From: CAZOZZ01 sp965262425
GTDB taxonomy: Bacteria > Acidobacteriota > Terriglobia > 20CM-2-55-15
Assembly: GCA_965262425.1 (NCBI GenBank)
Contig: OZ253536.1
Span: 3,100,001 to 3,164,000, forward strand
Length of the DNA: 64,000 nucleotides
Direction: 5' to 3'
In this document: positions 27,419-36,914 of the stretch, one piece after another
Numbering within the stretch: the first letter of the stretch is position 1
Layout of the letters: each line of letters starts with the position of its first letter
The notes under the pieces: generated by a model
The model's database searches: none
What the model was told of the DNA's origin: nothing
Seen by the model: the letters and a program-made list of their open reading frames with translations, nothing else
Translations under genes and position numbers: made by a program

Positions 27419-29893
27419 CTACTGCTCGTTCAACGTGACGATTGGATCGACCTGCGTCGCGCGTCGAGCCGGCAGCATGCAAGCTATTGCCGCGACCACC
27501 CCTAATGTTCCGACGACCGCGCTCACAACAAGAGGGTCTGTCGGTCCAACCCCATAGATCTGGTTCTGGACGGCCTGGCGCAGAGCCACCATGCCAATCA
27601 GACCGAGGATCAAGCCGCCACCCACAAGCACAGCGCCTTCACCCAGAACGAGGGAGAACACTCGTCTTGCACTGCTGCCAAGCGCGATGCGGATACCAAT
27701 CTCTTTAGTCCGCTGCGTAACGAGATAGGCCAGGACTCCGTATATGCCGACGGCGGAAAGAAACAACGCGATGCTACCGAACGAAAGGGCCAACAACATC
27801 GAGGCTTTCCGGGGCATCAAAGACTGTTCCGTACGGTCGGACATGGTCTGGACACCAAACAGCGGTAGTGCGGGATCGATTCCGGCCACCACGGACCGCA
27901 CGCTGTTCGCCAGCGCCTCGGGATCGGTCGAAACCCTTATGGCGAGAGTCATGTTCCGGCTCGGGTTTTGATCGTACACGAAATAGTAAGCTCCGGCCTG
28001 ATTGCGGTTGCCCGCGATGTCTTCCCGCCGGACGTTGGCCACGACACCAACGACATTGTAGAAACTCGTGTTCTCGTCGATCTTGAGCAGGTCGTTCGGG
28101 TCGCTGGGCGAATACAGGCGCTGACCGATTGGATCGCGCCCCGGCCAGAACTTGTTGGCCAGCCGTTCGTCAACGATGGTCGATGCTGGAACATCCGAGG
28201 TGTCCTGACGGGTGAAGTACCGTCCCTGCCGGAGCGGGATGCGCATCGCCTCGAAGTATCCGGGTGTCACAATGAGGTTGTGGGGCGCAATCAGCGACTC
28301 ACCCGGCTGCATTTCGTAGCCCTCCGCCAGAACCACGTTGCTACTGAAGGATTCCCCGAGCGGAATGCCGTTTACCGCACCTGCCGACTCGACACCGGGA
28401 AGTCCCTCGATCGCTTCGAGTATCCCCGTCATGAAGGGGCGCAGTTCTTCGACGCCCTCGTATCGAACCGACGGGGGGCTGATCGAAGCGGTCAGAACGC
28501 CGTCTGCCTGGAATCCGGGGTCCACAAGCAGAAGCTCGCGGAAGCTGGCCAGGAGCAGCCCCGCACCAATGAGGAGGACGAACGCGAATCCAACCTGCGC
28601 GACGACCAGGCCGCGCCGGATCGCCCGGGCGCCCTTGCCGCTCGAACCGCTCCGGCTTTCCTCATGGAGCACCCGGTTCAGATCGACGCGGAAGATGTGG
28701 ACGACGGGCACCAGACCGATCAGTATGCCGGCAAGAATGGCAGTCGCAATTGTGAAGCCGACAACTGTGGGATCCATGTGGATCTCGCCGGCGCGCGGTA
28801 GCCGGTCCAGACCGACTCGCCCGAATGCGCTGAGCATTCCCTGGCCGATCAGGACACCGCCGACTCCCCCAGCCAGTGCCAGAATGACGCTTTCAGTGAT
28901 CAGTTGCCGCGCCACTTGCGCTCTGGCCGCGCCGAGCGCCAGCCGGGTTGCGAGTTCCTTCAAACGGAGTCCCGACCGGGCCAGCGCAAGGTTGGCAATG
29001 TTTACCGCGCCGATCAGGAGAACGAACGCAGCGCCGCCCCACAGCAGGTACAAAGTGGAACGCACATCACGAACGAGTCGGTTCTGAAGAGGCTCGACGG
29101 CGGTACGAAAACCCGCGTTGATCAGCAGTTCCTTAAAGGCCGGGAACCGTTCCAGGTTGGCAGCGTTTAAGGCATCGACCTGCGCCTGGGCAACCTCGAT
29201 CGTCGCACCCGGCTTCAACCGCCCCACGTTGGTCCAGTTGTTGCTGTGACGCGCATCGTCGGACTTCTGCTCGTCGGTGAACGCCACTGGAGTCCAGACG
29301 AGAACTTCGGGGTCGACAAACAGGAAGTCTTCGGGCATCACTCCGACGATGGTGAAAGGACGGCCGCTCAGACGGATGTCGGTATCCAGAATCGAGGGAT
29401 CGCCGCCGTATAGCTGCTGCCACAAACCATAGCTCAGCAAGGCCTTCTCCTCGTTACCCACCTCTCCCTCTTCTTCGACGAAGGCGCGGCCGAGAACCGG
29501 TTGCGCCCGGAGAAGTCTGAATAACGAAGGCGTTGCGCTCATCTTACGAATACGCTGTGGAATCCCGTCGATCTCGACCGTCTCGCCGGAGAGCCGATAA
29601 ACAGATTGTTCTTCAAGAACATCCACGTCCCGGATCCGGTCGTAATAGTCCGGCACGCCGCTGCTGCCGAAATCCTCGACCCCCGCATTCGGGTACAGGT
29701 TCGACATCATCACAATCCTGTCGGCGTCCGGTACGGGAAGCGGGCTCAGCAGCACGGAGTTGACTATCGTAAATATGGCGACGTTGGCGCCAATGCAAAC
29801 GGCCAGCGTCAAGATGGCCGTTGCCGCAAAGCCCCGGTCTTTCCAGAGAACTCTCCCGCTGAACTTGATGTCACGAAACAACGAATCCATCAT
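27419..29893 (-). CDS. Giant MacB-like permease, second copy
   Basis: 824 residues and complete. It starts MMDSLFRDIKFSGRVLWKDR, followed by helix TAILTLAVCIGANVAIFTIV. Two FtsX halves carry VNIANLALARSGLRLKELAT with RLALGAARAQV and QRTKEIGIRIALGSSARRVF. It differs from the copy at 21.8-24.5 kb in lacking the N-terminal cytoplasmic extension and a PadR gene. No ATPase is encoded nearby. Role unknown. Confidence 0.88.
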   Translation of the reverse strand: MMDSLFRDIKFSGRVLWKDRGFAATAILTLAVCIGANVAIFTIVNSVLLSPLPVPDADRIVMMSNLYPNAGVEDFGSSGVPDYYDRIRDVDVLEEQSVYRLSGETVEIDGIPQRIRKMSATPSLFRLLRAQPVLGRAFVEEEGEVGNEEKALLSYGLWQQLYGGDPSILDTDIRLSGRPFTIVGVMPEDFLFVDPEVLVWTPVAFTDEQKSDDARHSNNWTNVGRLKPGATIEVAQAQVDALNAANLERFPAFKELLINAGFRTAVEPLQNRLVRDVRSTLYLLWGGAAFVLLIGAVNIANLALARSGLRLKELATRLALGAARAQVARQLITESVILALAGGVGGVLIGQGMLSAFGRVGLDRLPRAGEIHMDPTVVGFTIATAILAGILIGLVPVVHIFRVDLNRVLHEESRSGSSGKGARAIRRGLVVAQVGFAFVLLIGAGLLLASFRELLLVDPGFQADGVLTASISPPSVRYEGVEELRPFMTGILEAIEGLPGVESAGAVNGIPLGESFSSNVVLAEGYEMQPGESLIAPHNLIVTPGYFEAMRIPLRQGRYFTRQDTSDVPASTIVDERLANKFWPGRDPIGQRLYSPSDPNDLLKIDENTSFYNVVGVVANVRREDIAGNRNQAGAYYFVYDQNPSRNMTLAIRVSTDPEALANSVRSVVAGIDPALPLFGVQTMSDRTEQSLMPRKASMLLALSFGSIALFLSAVGIYGVLAYLVTQRTKEIGIRIALGSSARRVFSLVLGEGAVLVGGGLILGLIGMVALRQAVQNQIYGVGPTDPLVVSAVVGTLGVVAAIACMLPARRATQVDPIVTLNEQ

Positions 29894-30153
29894 TTCCCTT
29901 CTCTCCCTTCACCGACCTCAACATGCACCATTCGACAGTACGAACACGACGCCCGGATTGTTCCGCCAAGTGTGTTGCGCCCATCAGAATAGACGTCTGG
30001 GTCGGGCGTCCATTACAGTCCGCGGGGAAATCGGGCAAATTTGAGTGTTCAAAGTACTTAATAGAAGGGAGGTTCCGCGTTATCATGTCGGGCGTTACGG
30101 GCCGTGGAGGGCGAGGCCAATCCGTCGCCAGGCCAAGGAACGAAGGAGGATTA

Positions 30154-31149
30154 ATGAAGTTGAAGATGACCAGTACTGCTCTTTTATGTCTTTTGGTTCT
30201 CGCCGGATGTGGAGGCGCCCCTCCGGAGGCCACGCCGGCTGAACCGGAACCGGCCGCAGCCGCGCCTCACGACAACGTCCTGATCGATCTGTGGGGGGAG
30301 AGCAAGACAGCCTTCGGCGTCTACGTTCCCAACGAAGCTCCGCCACCACCAGCCGGAGCGAGGGGACGAGGGGCAAGAGGACAAGGTGGAAGAGGCGCCA
30401 GGGGAAGGGGTGCACGGCCGGCACCGGTTTATACGGTAGATGGCGGTCGAAAGCTAGCGGAAAACCCCCTGTACGACTTCGTGTTTCTGAACATCGAAGG
30501 CAACTATGATGTCGAGGCAGTCCGAGCGATCGGCGAGGGTATCCGCAGTCCAAGCGCGGTCAGTCGGAAAACTTTCCTCGTCCGCATTCCGACGATTGAA
30601 CGGGACGGTGCAGAGCTGACCAAGGCACGGGTTAAGGAAGTCCTCGATCTGGGAGCAGATGGCGTCATCATCCCGCACATCAGGGGAACGGAGGAGGCCC
30701 GCTTAGCCATAAGTTTCTTCGCTGATGCCGGCGCCGACGTCTGGTCGCCTTCGAATCCGAGCGACGAGACGATCGCGATGCTGATGCTCGAGGATCCCGA
30801 CGCCATCGAGCAGGCGGCAGAGGTCGCAGACCTCGAAGGCTACAGCATCCTCGCCTGTGGTATCGGAAGCCTCGGTGGTGCCATTCGGGCCCAAATGCAG
30901 GAGGGTATCGAGGGAGAGATGACCGAAGAAGCTCAGGCGAAGTTGCGTGAAGAAGCCTCGGCCGCAGCTGAACAGGGCAACATGAAAGTTCTCGCGGAAA
31001 GCAAACGCGCCGGTATCGCCGATATGATCACGGCAAACGACAGCAGCGTCGAGCAGCGTGTCCAGGAAGGTTTCCTGGCTCTGCTCATTACGGGTGCCGA
31101 ACCCGACCCGACCATCGAGTTGGGACGAGCCGCCGCCGGACGGCAGTAG
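30154..31149 (+). CDS. Lipoprotein of the HpcH/HpaI aldolase family with an Arg-Gly-rich segment
   Basis: 331 residues from ATG 30154 behind a good AAGGAGG. The lipoprotein signal has cysteine C19 in VLAGC. A Pro/Ala linker and a stretch built of GARGRGARGQ-type repeats (about residues 62-86) follow, then an aldolase-like TIM barrel with TFLVRIPTIERDG and VLDLGADGVIIPHIRGTEEA. Members of this enzyme family normally act in the cytoplasm on 2-keto acids, so a membrane-anchored exported form is odd. Catalytic competence is not proven. Confidence 0.75.
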   Translation: MKLKMTSTALLCLLVLAGCGGAPPEATPAEPEPAAAAPHDNVLIDLWGESKTAFGVYVPNEAPPPPAGARGRGARGQGGRGARGRGARPAPVYTVDGGRKLAENPLYDFVFLNIEGNYDVEAVRAIGEGIRSPSAVSRKTFLVRIPTIERDGAELTKARVKEVLDLGADGVIIPHIRGTEEARLAISFFADAGADVWSPSNPSDETIAMLMLEDPDAIEQAAEVADLEGYSILACGIGSLGGAIRAQMQEGIEGEMTEEAQAKLREEASAAAEQGNMKVLAESKRAGIADMITANDSSVEQRVQEGFLALLITGAEPDPTIELGRAAAGRQ

Positions 31150-31218
31150 GAATAGTTCGGGAAGCAAACAGTTCGGGGGAGGCGGCCGGCGATTCCGGTG
31201 CAAGGCCCCCGAATGTTT

Positions 31219-32472
31219 CTAATTGTTGAAAGACTCCAGAACGATCCCGGCGAACTCCGTCAGGGTGGCGTTTTCGCGCGACTGGGTAAAGTACAGGACG
31301 ATCATGTTCTGTTCCGGCAGCGCCATCGCCAAAGTCCCGTCCGAACCCCAGTGACCAAAAACGGGAAGCTCTCCGCGTGAGTTCGGTTCGGCGAAAAGAA
31401 CCCAGTGCTGTCCATAGTGGTCTGACGGCAGCTCCCCACCCCATGCAATCGGCTCATCGGATCGCAGCGCCTCAACCACCGTCGCCTCGTCGATCAGCCG
31501 GACTCCATCGAGCGCTCCCCTCCTCATCCAGGTCGTCAGAAACCGAGCGTATTCGGAAATCGTCGTGTGGATTCCACCGCTTCCCCGGAAGAACGGGAAT
31601 TCCTGCTGCATACGAGGGTTCCAGTATTTCACCCACAGATCACCAATCCGCCGGTACGTCGAGTTCATCCGAGAAGCCCAGGAGACGTTGGGTGAAAAGC
31701 GGGTCTGCATCTCGGACAGGCCCAACGGCTCGAAGATTCTGGATTGTATGAATCGTTCGGCCGGCGCCCCGGTCACCTCGGCAATGATCGCGCCCAGGGC
31801 AGCCGGATTCTTGTCGCTGTATCGGAATACATCGGCAGGTGGATGCGCCGGCCCGGTTCGACCCAACAGGTCGACAGCCTCGCGCAGGGTCCCCTGCCGC
31901 CAGTACCCGTTTGGCATCGCCGTTTGTTCATATCCAGCCTGATGCCGCAGAAGCTGGCGAACGGTGATGTCCCCGGAACGTTCGTTGTCGAAAGAAGGAA
32001 GGTATTGCGATGCCAGGTCGTCCAGCCCGACTTTGCCGTCTTCCACCAGCATCAGAACCGCGGTGCCGACGACCGGTTTGGTCATGGATCGAATACGGTA
32101 GTACGAGTTCCGATTCAGAGGAATCTGGCGTTCCCGATCGTTCCAACCGACAGTCTCATGGAGGACAATCCGGTCATCCTTGACGACCATCACTTCTCCC
32201 CCGACGATCTCGCCCGATGCAACCCACCCGGCCACTCGTTCGGCCAGACTGGCTAGGGCCGCAGCGGACAAACCGACTTCAGGGGGCGCTGCGTATGGAA
32301 AAGCAGGGAGATCGAGGCCAGGAAGCGTGGGCGTGCGTGGACTTGGTTCCTGCCCTCGGAAAACGCCCGGAGCCATCAGGGAGGCCAGGAGGGTCAGGAG
32401 CGCGCCCTTTCGGATAAGAGCCAACCCTGGAACCATCGGCGACCTCCGATTCGATGGGGCGAATGGTTTCAT
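31219..32472 (-). CDS. Secreted serine hydrolase, class C beta-lactamase/esterase family
   Basis: 417 residues; the true start may be the internal Met13. A signal peptide (GALLTLLASLMAPGVFRG) precedes the beta-lactamase fold. The nucleophile is S129 in SMTK (SxxK). The Tyr motif appears as YSDKN where class C enzymes have YxN. The third motif region is weak (GHWGSDG). This pattern fits esterase EstB-like or peptidase-like members rather than an antibiotic-hydrolysing enzyme. Confidence 0.8.
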   Translation of the reverse strand: MKPFAPSNRRSPMVPGLALIRKGALLTLLASLMAPGVFRGQEPSPRTPTLPGLDLPAFPYAAPPEVGLSAAALASLAERVAGWVASGEIVGGEVMVVKDDRIVLHETVGWNDRERQIPLNRNSYYRIRSMTKPVVGTAVLMLVEDGKVGLDDLASQYLPSFDNERSGDITVRQLLRHQAGYEQTAMPNGYWRQGTLREAVDLLGRTGPAHPPADVFRYSDKNPAALGAIIAEVTGAPAERFIQSRIFEPLGLSEMQTRFSPNVSWASRMNSTYRRIGDLWVKYWNPRMQQEFPFFRGSGGIHTTISEYARFLTTWMRRGALDGVRLIDEATVVEALRSDEPIAWGGELPSDHYGQHWVLFAEPNSRGELPVFGHWGSDGTLAMALPEQNMIVLYFTQSRENATLTEFAGIVLESFNN

Positions 32473-32991
32473 GCGGTCACCACGAAGTCGACCTCGCGAC
32501 CATCGCTGTCCCGGAAGTAACGCAACTCAAGATCGCGTCCCTCTGCATCCTGGTCATAGTGAACCCACTTCAACAGGTGCATCGCAACCAGATTCTCGAA
32601 ACGCGCTGGCTCCTCCGGCACTACCGACCAATCGAAATGATACTGCTTCTGCGCCTTCTTCAGGGCTCGTATTCGAGGTGCTCCAAACGGCGGAAGCCGA
32701 AAGATGGCATATAGCCGCTCCAACACCTGCAGCCAGACAGACAACGTTTTGTGATTGACCTGAAGGTCTTCGCGCACCGCGTTGATCGAAAGCGACGCCC
32801 CCTCGAGCCCTGGCAACTGCAACACCCACTGCTCCAGATGTCCAAGGTCCTGGATCCGCTCCAGTCTCGCAAACCTCCTCACGCACCAACAGACCTCGAT
32901 ATTCTCGCGACCACCAAACGACAAACACCCCCTTCGCAAGAAACTTTCGTCTGTCCCAAACTTCTGTCCCGATCTCTAACAATTCCCACAC
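32469..32991 (-). pseudogene. Remnant of a DUF4143-type AAA ATPase
   Basis: C-terminal remnant. DLGHLEQWVLQLPGLEGASL, SINAVREDLQVNHKTLSVWL and ENLVAMHLLKWVHYDQD are typical of the DUF4143 half of ATPases that resemble toxin-antitoxin or repair proteins. Immediately upstream, WWSREYRGLLVREEV lies in a different frame, so a frameshift separates the two. The ATPase half is missing and the end is at 32469. It lies next to tRNA-Gly. Confidence 0.65.
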
Positions 32992-33033
32992 TTGCCAAGC
33001 GCATCTTCAGAGGTTATATTTCGACTCGTACCA

Positions 33034-33105
<72 letters not shown>

Positions 33106-33168
33106 CTTTAGTTTGAACGACTTGGAAGGCAGACTGCAAAGTTCTACCGCATTTCTACCGCGTTAAGC

Positions 33169-33385
33169 TCACAGAGCCGCTTCGAGCGTTTCCACCGCCT
33201 CAAGTCGGCTCTGCAGTGACGATTGGGCATAGACATCCATATGAACACCCAATCCGTGCCCTTGCTGGTCGCTGATAACTTTCGGGCTCACACCCAACTC
33301 TTCCATCAGACTAGAGTGTGTCCGGCGCATGACGTGGAAATCGACCCAACCGAGACCGACCTCCTTGAGCCCTGGCCGAATGTAC
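33169..33385 (-). pseudogene. C-terminal stump of a tyrosine recombinase (integrase)
   Basis: About 70 codons. IRPGLKEVGLGWVDFHVMRR is followed by THSSLMEELGVSPKVISDQQ and GHGLGVHMDVYAQSS, which contains HxxR, the H/Q-G-H box and the catalytic tyrosine. It ends 64 nt from tRNA-Gly, as integrases do when inserted at a tRNA 3' end. The rest is missing beyond the IS3 element at 33386. Confidence 0.8.
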
Positions 33386-33415
33386 TGAACCGCCCCGGGT
33401 TTCCCGGAGACCGTT

Positions 33416-34327
33416 TTAGTTGACTCCGGCCACGGTGACTGGAGTTGCTTCGTTGCGATAGTACACCTGCTCGAACTCGACTGGAGGAATGTATCCGATC
33501 GGTTCGAGAAGGCGGTGCTCGTTGTACCAGGACACCCAGTCGAGTGTCGCGTACTCCACATCGTCAAGACCTCGCCAGGGCCCCTCTCTTCGAATGACTT
33601 CGGTCTTGAATAACCCGATTACAGATTCGGCCATGGCATTGTCGTAGGAGTCCCCGATGCTCCCAACCGACGGCTCAATTCCGGCCTCGGCCAATCGTTC
33701 CGTATACCGAATCGACAGATATTGGACGCCGCGGTCGCTGTGATGAATCAAACCTTCAGTGTCAGGGCGCGACCAGAGGGCCTGCTCCAGCGCATCCAAG
33801 GCAATGTCAGTCTTTAGCGAATGCATCGTTCGCCAACCGACGATCTTTCGGGAGAAGACATCGATGACGAATGCGACGTAAACAAACCCTCGCCATGTTG
33901 CAACATACGTGAGATCCGCGATCCACAGCTCATTGGGACGGGTCGCGCTGAAGTCCCGATCCACAAGATCGGCGGGTCTGAGAGCTACTTCATTCTGGAT
34001 AGTGGTCTTGATCTTCCGGCCCCGAACCACGCCTTCAAGCCCCATTTCCCGCATCAATCGTTCAACGGTACAACGGGCAACGTCTGTGTTCTCGCGATTC
34101 AATTGCTTCCAGACCTTGCGGACGCCATAGACCTGACGGTTTTCCCTCCAGACCCGTTCGATCTCGACTCGAAGCTTCGCGTCGCGCTTCGCACGCGCGG
34201 GCAATCGATCTGGATTCTTTTCCCGTGCCTGGTGCTCGTAGAACGTCGATGGGGCGATCGGCAGCACACTGCAGATCGACTCGACCCCATACCGGCCTCG
34301 ATTCGTCTCGATGAAATCCGCCATCAC
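33416..34327 (-). CDS. IS3-family transposase OrfB
   Basis: 303 residues. The N-terminal HTH_21 region (YGVESICSVLPIAPSTFYEH; RQVYGVRKVWKQLNRE) precedes an rve integrase core. That core has WIADLTYV (first Asp), HHSDRGVQY (second Asp) and the DDE glutamate in the NAMAESVIGLFKTE block. It overlaps orfA by 4 nt and is probably made by frameshifting as an OrfAB fusion. Confidence 0.93.
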   Translation of the reverse strand: MMADFIETNRGRYGVESICSVLPIAPSTFYEHQAREKNPDRLPARAKRDAKLRVEIERVWRENRQVYGVRKVWKQLNRENTDVARCTVERLMREMGLEGVVRGRKIKTTIQNEVALRPADLVDRDFSATRPNELWIADLTYVATWRGFVYVAFVIDVFSRKIVGWRTMHSLKTDIALDALEQALWSRPDTEGLIHHSDRGVQYLSIRYTERLAEAGIEPSVGSIGDSYDNAMAESVIGLFKTEVIRREGPWRGLDDVEYATLDWVSWYNEHRLLEPIGYIPPVEFEQVYYRNEATPVTVAGVN

Positions 34328-34656
34328 CGGGGTCGGCGGTCGAGTTCCGCCTGTGCGAAAAACGCTGACGCCTTGCGCAGGATCTCGTTCGCTCGTTTCA
34401 GCTCACGATTCTCCCGTTCCAGTTCCTTTAGCCGTTGTTTCTCGTCCTTGGTCAGGCCCCCACGTTGGCCCATATCACGCTCTGTTTGCCGGACCCACTT
34501 ACGCAGTGTTTCTGGGGTACAACCGATCTTCGCAGCGATCGACGCCATTGCCGCCCACTGTGAGGCGTACTCCCCCTGGTGCTCGGCCACCATTCGTACC
34601 GCACGTTCCCGAACCTCGGGTGCATATCTGCTTGCTCTTCCCATAATGACTCCCAT
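34324..34656 (-). CDS. IS3-family transposase OrfA
   Basis: 110 residues. The HTH_Tnp_1 domain includes YAPEVRERAVRMVAEHQGEY and KIGCTPETLRKWVRQTERD. A leucine-zipper helix follows (KELERENRELKRANEILRKA). This is the standard IS3 DNA-binding subunit. Confidence 0.92.
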   Translation of the reverse strand: MGVIMGRASRYAPEVRERAVRMVAEHQGEYASQWAAMASIAAKIGCTPETLRKWVRQTERDMGQRGGLTKDEKQRLKELERENRELKRANEILRKASAFFAQAELDRRPR

Positions 34657-34733
34657 CTTCTCAAGTAATGGAGTCTCCGGGAAACCCGGGGCGGTTCAAA
34701 GAGTCGAGTGTGTTCAAGAGGGGTGGTGAGAGC

Positions 34734-34922
34734 ATGGATGCGATCCGCAGTTTGTTTCGAAAATGGTGGGAAGAACGAAACGGTCAGAAAAGAAGCAGCT
34801 CCAAGCGCGATTCCGAAAAATCTCAACGAAACGATCTGCCTGCTGGGTCGCCGACACACAAGGGAGACTATTCGGACCAATCTTTAAATAGATTCGTGAC
34901 CAAAAAAGAAAACGATCCATGA
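34734..34922 (+). CDS. Small basic protein of unknown function
   Basis: 62 residues from ATG 34734, with a weak GGTGAG upstream. An amphipathic N-terminus (MDAIRSLFRKWWEERNGQ) and a very charged, Lys/Ser-rich remainder. It lies between the IS3 and the zinc-ribbon recombinase. It may be a cargo gene or chance. Confidence 0.3.
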   Translation: MDAIRSLFRKWWEERNGQKRSSSKRDSEKSQRNDLPAGSPTHKGDYSDQSLNRFVTKKENDP

Positions 34923-35280
34923 ACGAGAGCGTCGTTTCCGCTCCCAGACATTTGGGAGTTCTTTGCACACCAGTTTCGATCCGCACAAATTAAGAAGCCG
35001 AACGTCTCGGGTCGCTCCAAAACAATCGGGGCTGCTTCCGGGCGCTGGCTTCGACCCACCGCTCGCGGACCACGGGGAGATCCGCGAATCACAAGGCTGG
35101 ACCGACACACAGCCATCTTCGGTGCCTCCGGGCCGTCAGCTGTCCGCAGCCACACTGAAAGGTGTTGCCCCGAACGTGAACTACGTCATTCTTCTCTGAT
35201 CTCCCGCTTTTCATGCTGGATATTGCCTTCGTGATGATCCCGAAGGAGCCTGAACTCGACACTACATTCAATTTGGAATT
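34923..35280. other. No gene seen
   Basis: Between the small open frame and the recombinase stop. No RNA, repeat or terminator was recognised. Confidence 0.5.
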
Positions 35281-36795
35281 TCAATTTCGTTCCCTCCGTA
35301 CAATTAGAGTCTGCCCCGCCAATGGCAACTTGGCTGGAGCCGAATCAACTTGCTCGACCTTCTGCAGGTCTGACCCACAGTTGCACTGTCGCGGCGTGAG
35401 CAGCTGGCGTCTCAGGTCTCGGGGATCATTGTCGTTTCGCCGAGGGTGGTCCGTGCTAACAGCTGCTCCTCTTGTCACCACTCTGTCCTCTTCCTGCGAC
35501 GCCCGCTCTTGATGGTAGATTTGCGGAGGAATTTGCAAGGCGACCAGCCTGTTGTTTATTGGCGGTGATGCTGGAGACTTCGGCGGTGAGTCCGGGGACG
35601 GGTAAGCCTGGCCGCCTCCAGAGATCGTTGGGGACGGCGAGACCGACACAGGCCACTGAGGGGCAGGAACGACTTGACGACTCTCCGCAAGGACATCCTT
35701 GATCTGTAGGGGCCTGCGGCAGAACGAACAGAACTGCTGGTGCGGGTTGTTTTTCTGAGTACAGTATGGACAGACCTTGGGGAGCATGCTCGGCGGCTTC
35801 CGCACCGCTTTGAGTCCGTACTGTTTACGCATGGAGTGTTCCAGGGCATCCAGACGTATGTGCGAGTAGGTTTCGAGCTGTCTTGATCCCGCTGTCCATC
35901 CGTATTTCTGCTTGAGTTGTTGGTCAGACATGAACGCGGAATCCCTTGACACCGCGGAATGCCTGAAATGATGAGGATTGGAAGGCTTATTCAATCCTGC
36001 CCGTTTGAAAGCCCTTTTTAAGGTAGATGCGATTTTCCCTCGACTTATGCTTGTCGCCGGATCGTAGAAAGAGCACCAGAACGCGGCTTCCGGCGAAAGC
36101 GGCTGCGGATGAATCTCCAGGTAGTCCCTTATGTACGGAATGCTCGTGTAGATCGGAAACGTCCGCTGTCCGGTCTTTCCCCTGACGGTGACGTACCACA
36201 GGTCGTCGCTGATCCGCAGGTCGCATCCCCTCATGCTGCGAAGCTCACCGCACCGGACGCCGGTATCGAACAGGAAGGCGATCATGGCCCGGTTTCGAAT
36301 TCTGGTCCAGATGTGCGGTTGATCGCCCTGCGCCTGGATCGCCTTGAGTATGTCCTCCTCGACAAGTATGGTCGCCGGGTCCTTCTTGAAAACCAGCTTT
36401 CCCAGCTTGATCCACTTTACAACGTCCGGCACGTTGTCACCGTCGCTGAGCATGTGCTTGTAGAACTTCTTAAGCATGGATTTGTAGTCCTGGACCGTGG
36501 CTGGGCTCTGGACCCGGCTGGAGACCGCATTGATGACCGAGACCAGATCGGAGCGGGTCGCGGTCCTGAACGACTGCTGGTCCATCAGCTCGCCGATCGT
36601 CCTCATGATCCAGAGCGTCTTTGCCAGCCGTCCCCTGGTCAGTCCCTGAGCCCGGCATATCTCGTGGAACTCCAGGATCATGCTCTTGTTCTCTTCCGAG
36701 ATCCTGGGATTCTCGATGACCTTCACGCGATACTTCTCGACGCGTTCCTCCGAATAATAGTTCGACACCTTATATTCACCTTCCATTTCAAACAC
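35281..36795 (-). CDS. Tyrosine recombinase with C-terminal zinc ribbon
   Basis: 504 residues. A SAM-like N-terminal core-binding domain (about 1-120) precedes the catalytic domain. Active-site residues are R in FDTGVRCGELRSM, K in VRGKTGQ, HxxR in NPHHFRHSAV, W/H in KQKYGWTAG and Y in RQLETYSHI. After residue 335 comes a zinc ribbon, CPYCTQKNNPHQQFCSFC, then a long Pro/Ser-rich tail ending with CNCGS. The ribbon after the catalytic core is what I associate with archaeal integrases. It probably mobilises the adjoining DNA. Confidence 0.85.
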   Translation of the reverse strand: MFEMEGEYKVSNYYSEERVEKYRVKVIENPRISEENKSMILEFHEICRAQGLTRGRLAKTLWIMRTIGELMDQQSFRTATRSDLVSVINAVSSRVQSPATVQDYKSMLKKFYKHMLSDGDNVPDVVKWIKLGKLVFKKDPATILVEEDILKAIQAQGDQPHIWTRIRNRAMIAFLFDTGVRCGELRSMRGCDLRISDDLWYVTVRGKTGQRTFPIYTSIPYIRDYLEIHPQPLSPEAAFWCSFYDPATSISRGKIASTLKRAFKRAGLNKPSNPHHFRHSAVSRDSAFMSDQQLKQKYGWTAGSRQLETYSHIRLDALEHSMRKQYGLKAVRKPPSMLPKVCPYCTQKNNPHQQFCSFCRRPLQIKDVLAESRQVVPAPQWPVSVSPSPTISGGGQAYPSPDSPPKSPASPPINNRLVALQIPPQIYHQERASQEEDRVVTRGAAVSTDHPRRNDNDPRDLRRQLLTPRQCNCGSDLQKVEQVDSAPAKLPLAGQTLIVRRERN

Positions 36796-36914
36796 CTCTC
36801 CAAACGTTTTTAAGAAGAAGGGTCCCCGGTTGCGGGTTATGGATGTGAATGTTTGCGCTATGCCGCTTTCTGTTCGCGCTGTGGCGCGAGGGGGGTCAAG
36901 CTAGCGCCCAGCTA

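Larger units (their letters stand above)
33386..34698 (-). mobile_element. IS3-family insertion sequence
   Basis: 1313 bp. Inverted ends begin TGAACCGCCCCGGGTTTCCC on both sides. Two overlapping genes (orfA, orfB) fill it. The 3-nt flanks (TAC and AAG) do not match, so there is no target duplication. The integrase sequence does not resume on the far side, which points to a deletion after insertion. Confidence 0.9.

Noticed and set aside
33386..34701. A 3-bp target duplication for the IS3 element
   Set aside because: Flanks are TAC and AAG, and neither shifting the ends by one base nor using alternative ends gives a match.
36109..36813. A 234-codon plus-strand frame opposite the recombinase
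   Set aside because: It is a shadow of a gene with all catalytic residues.
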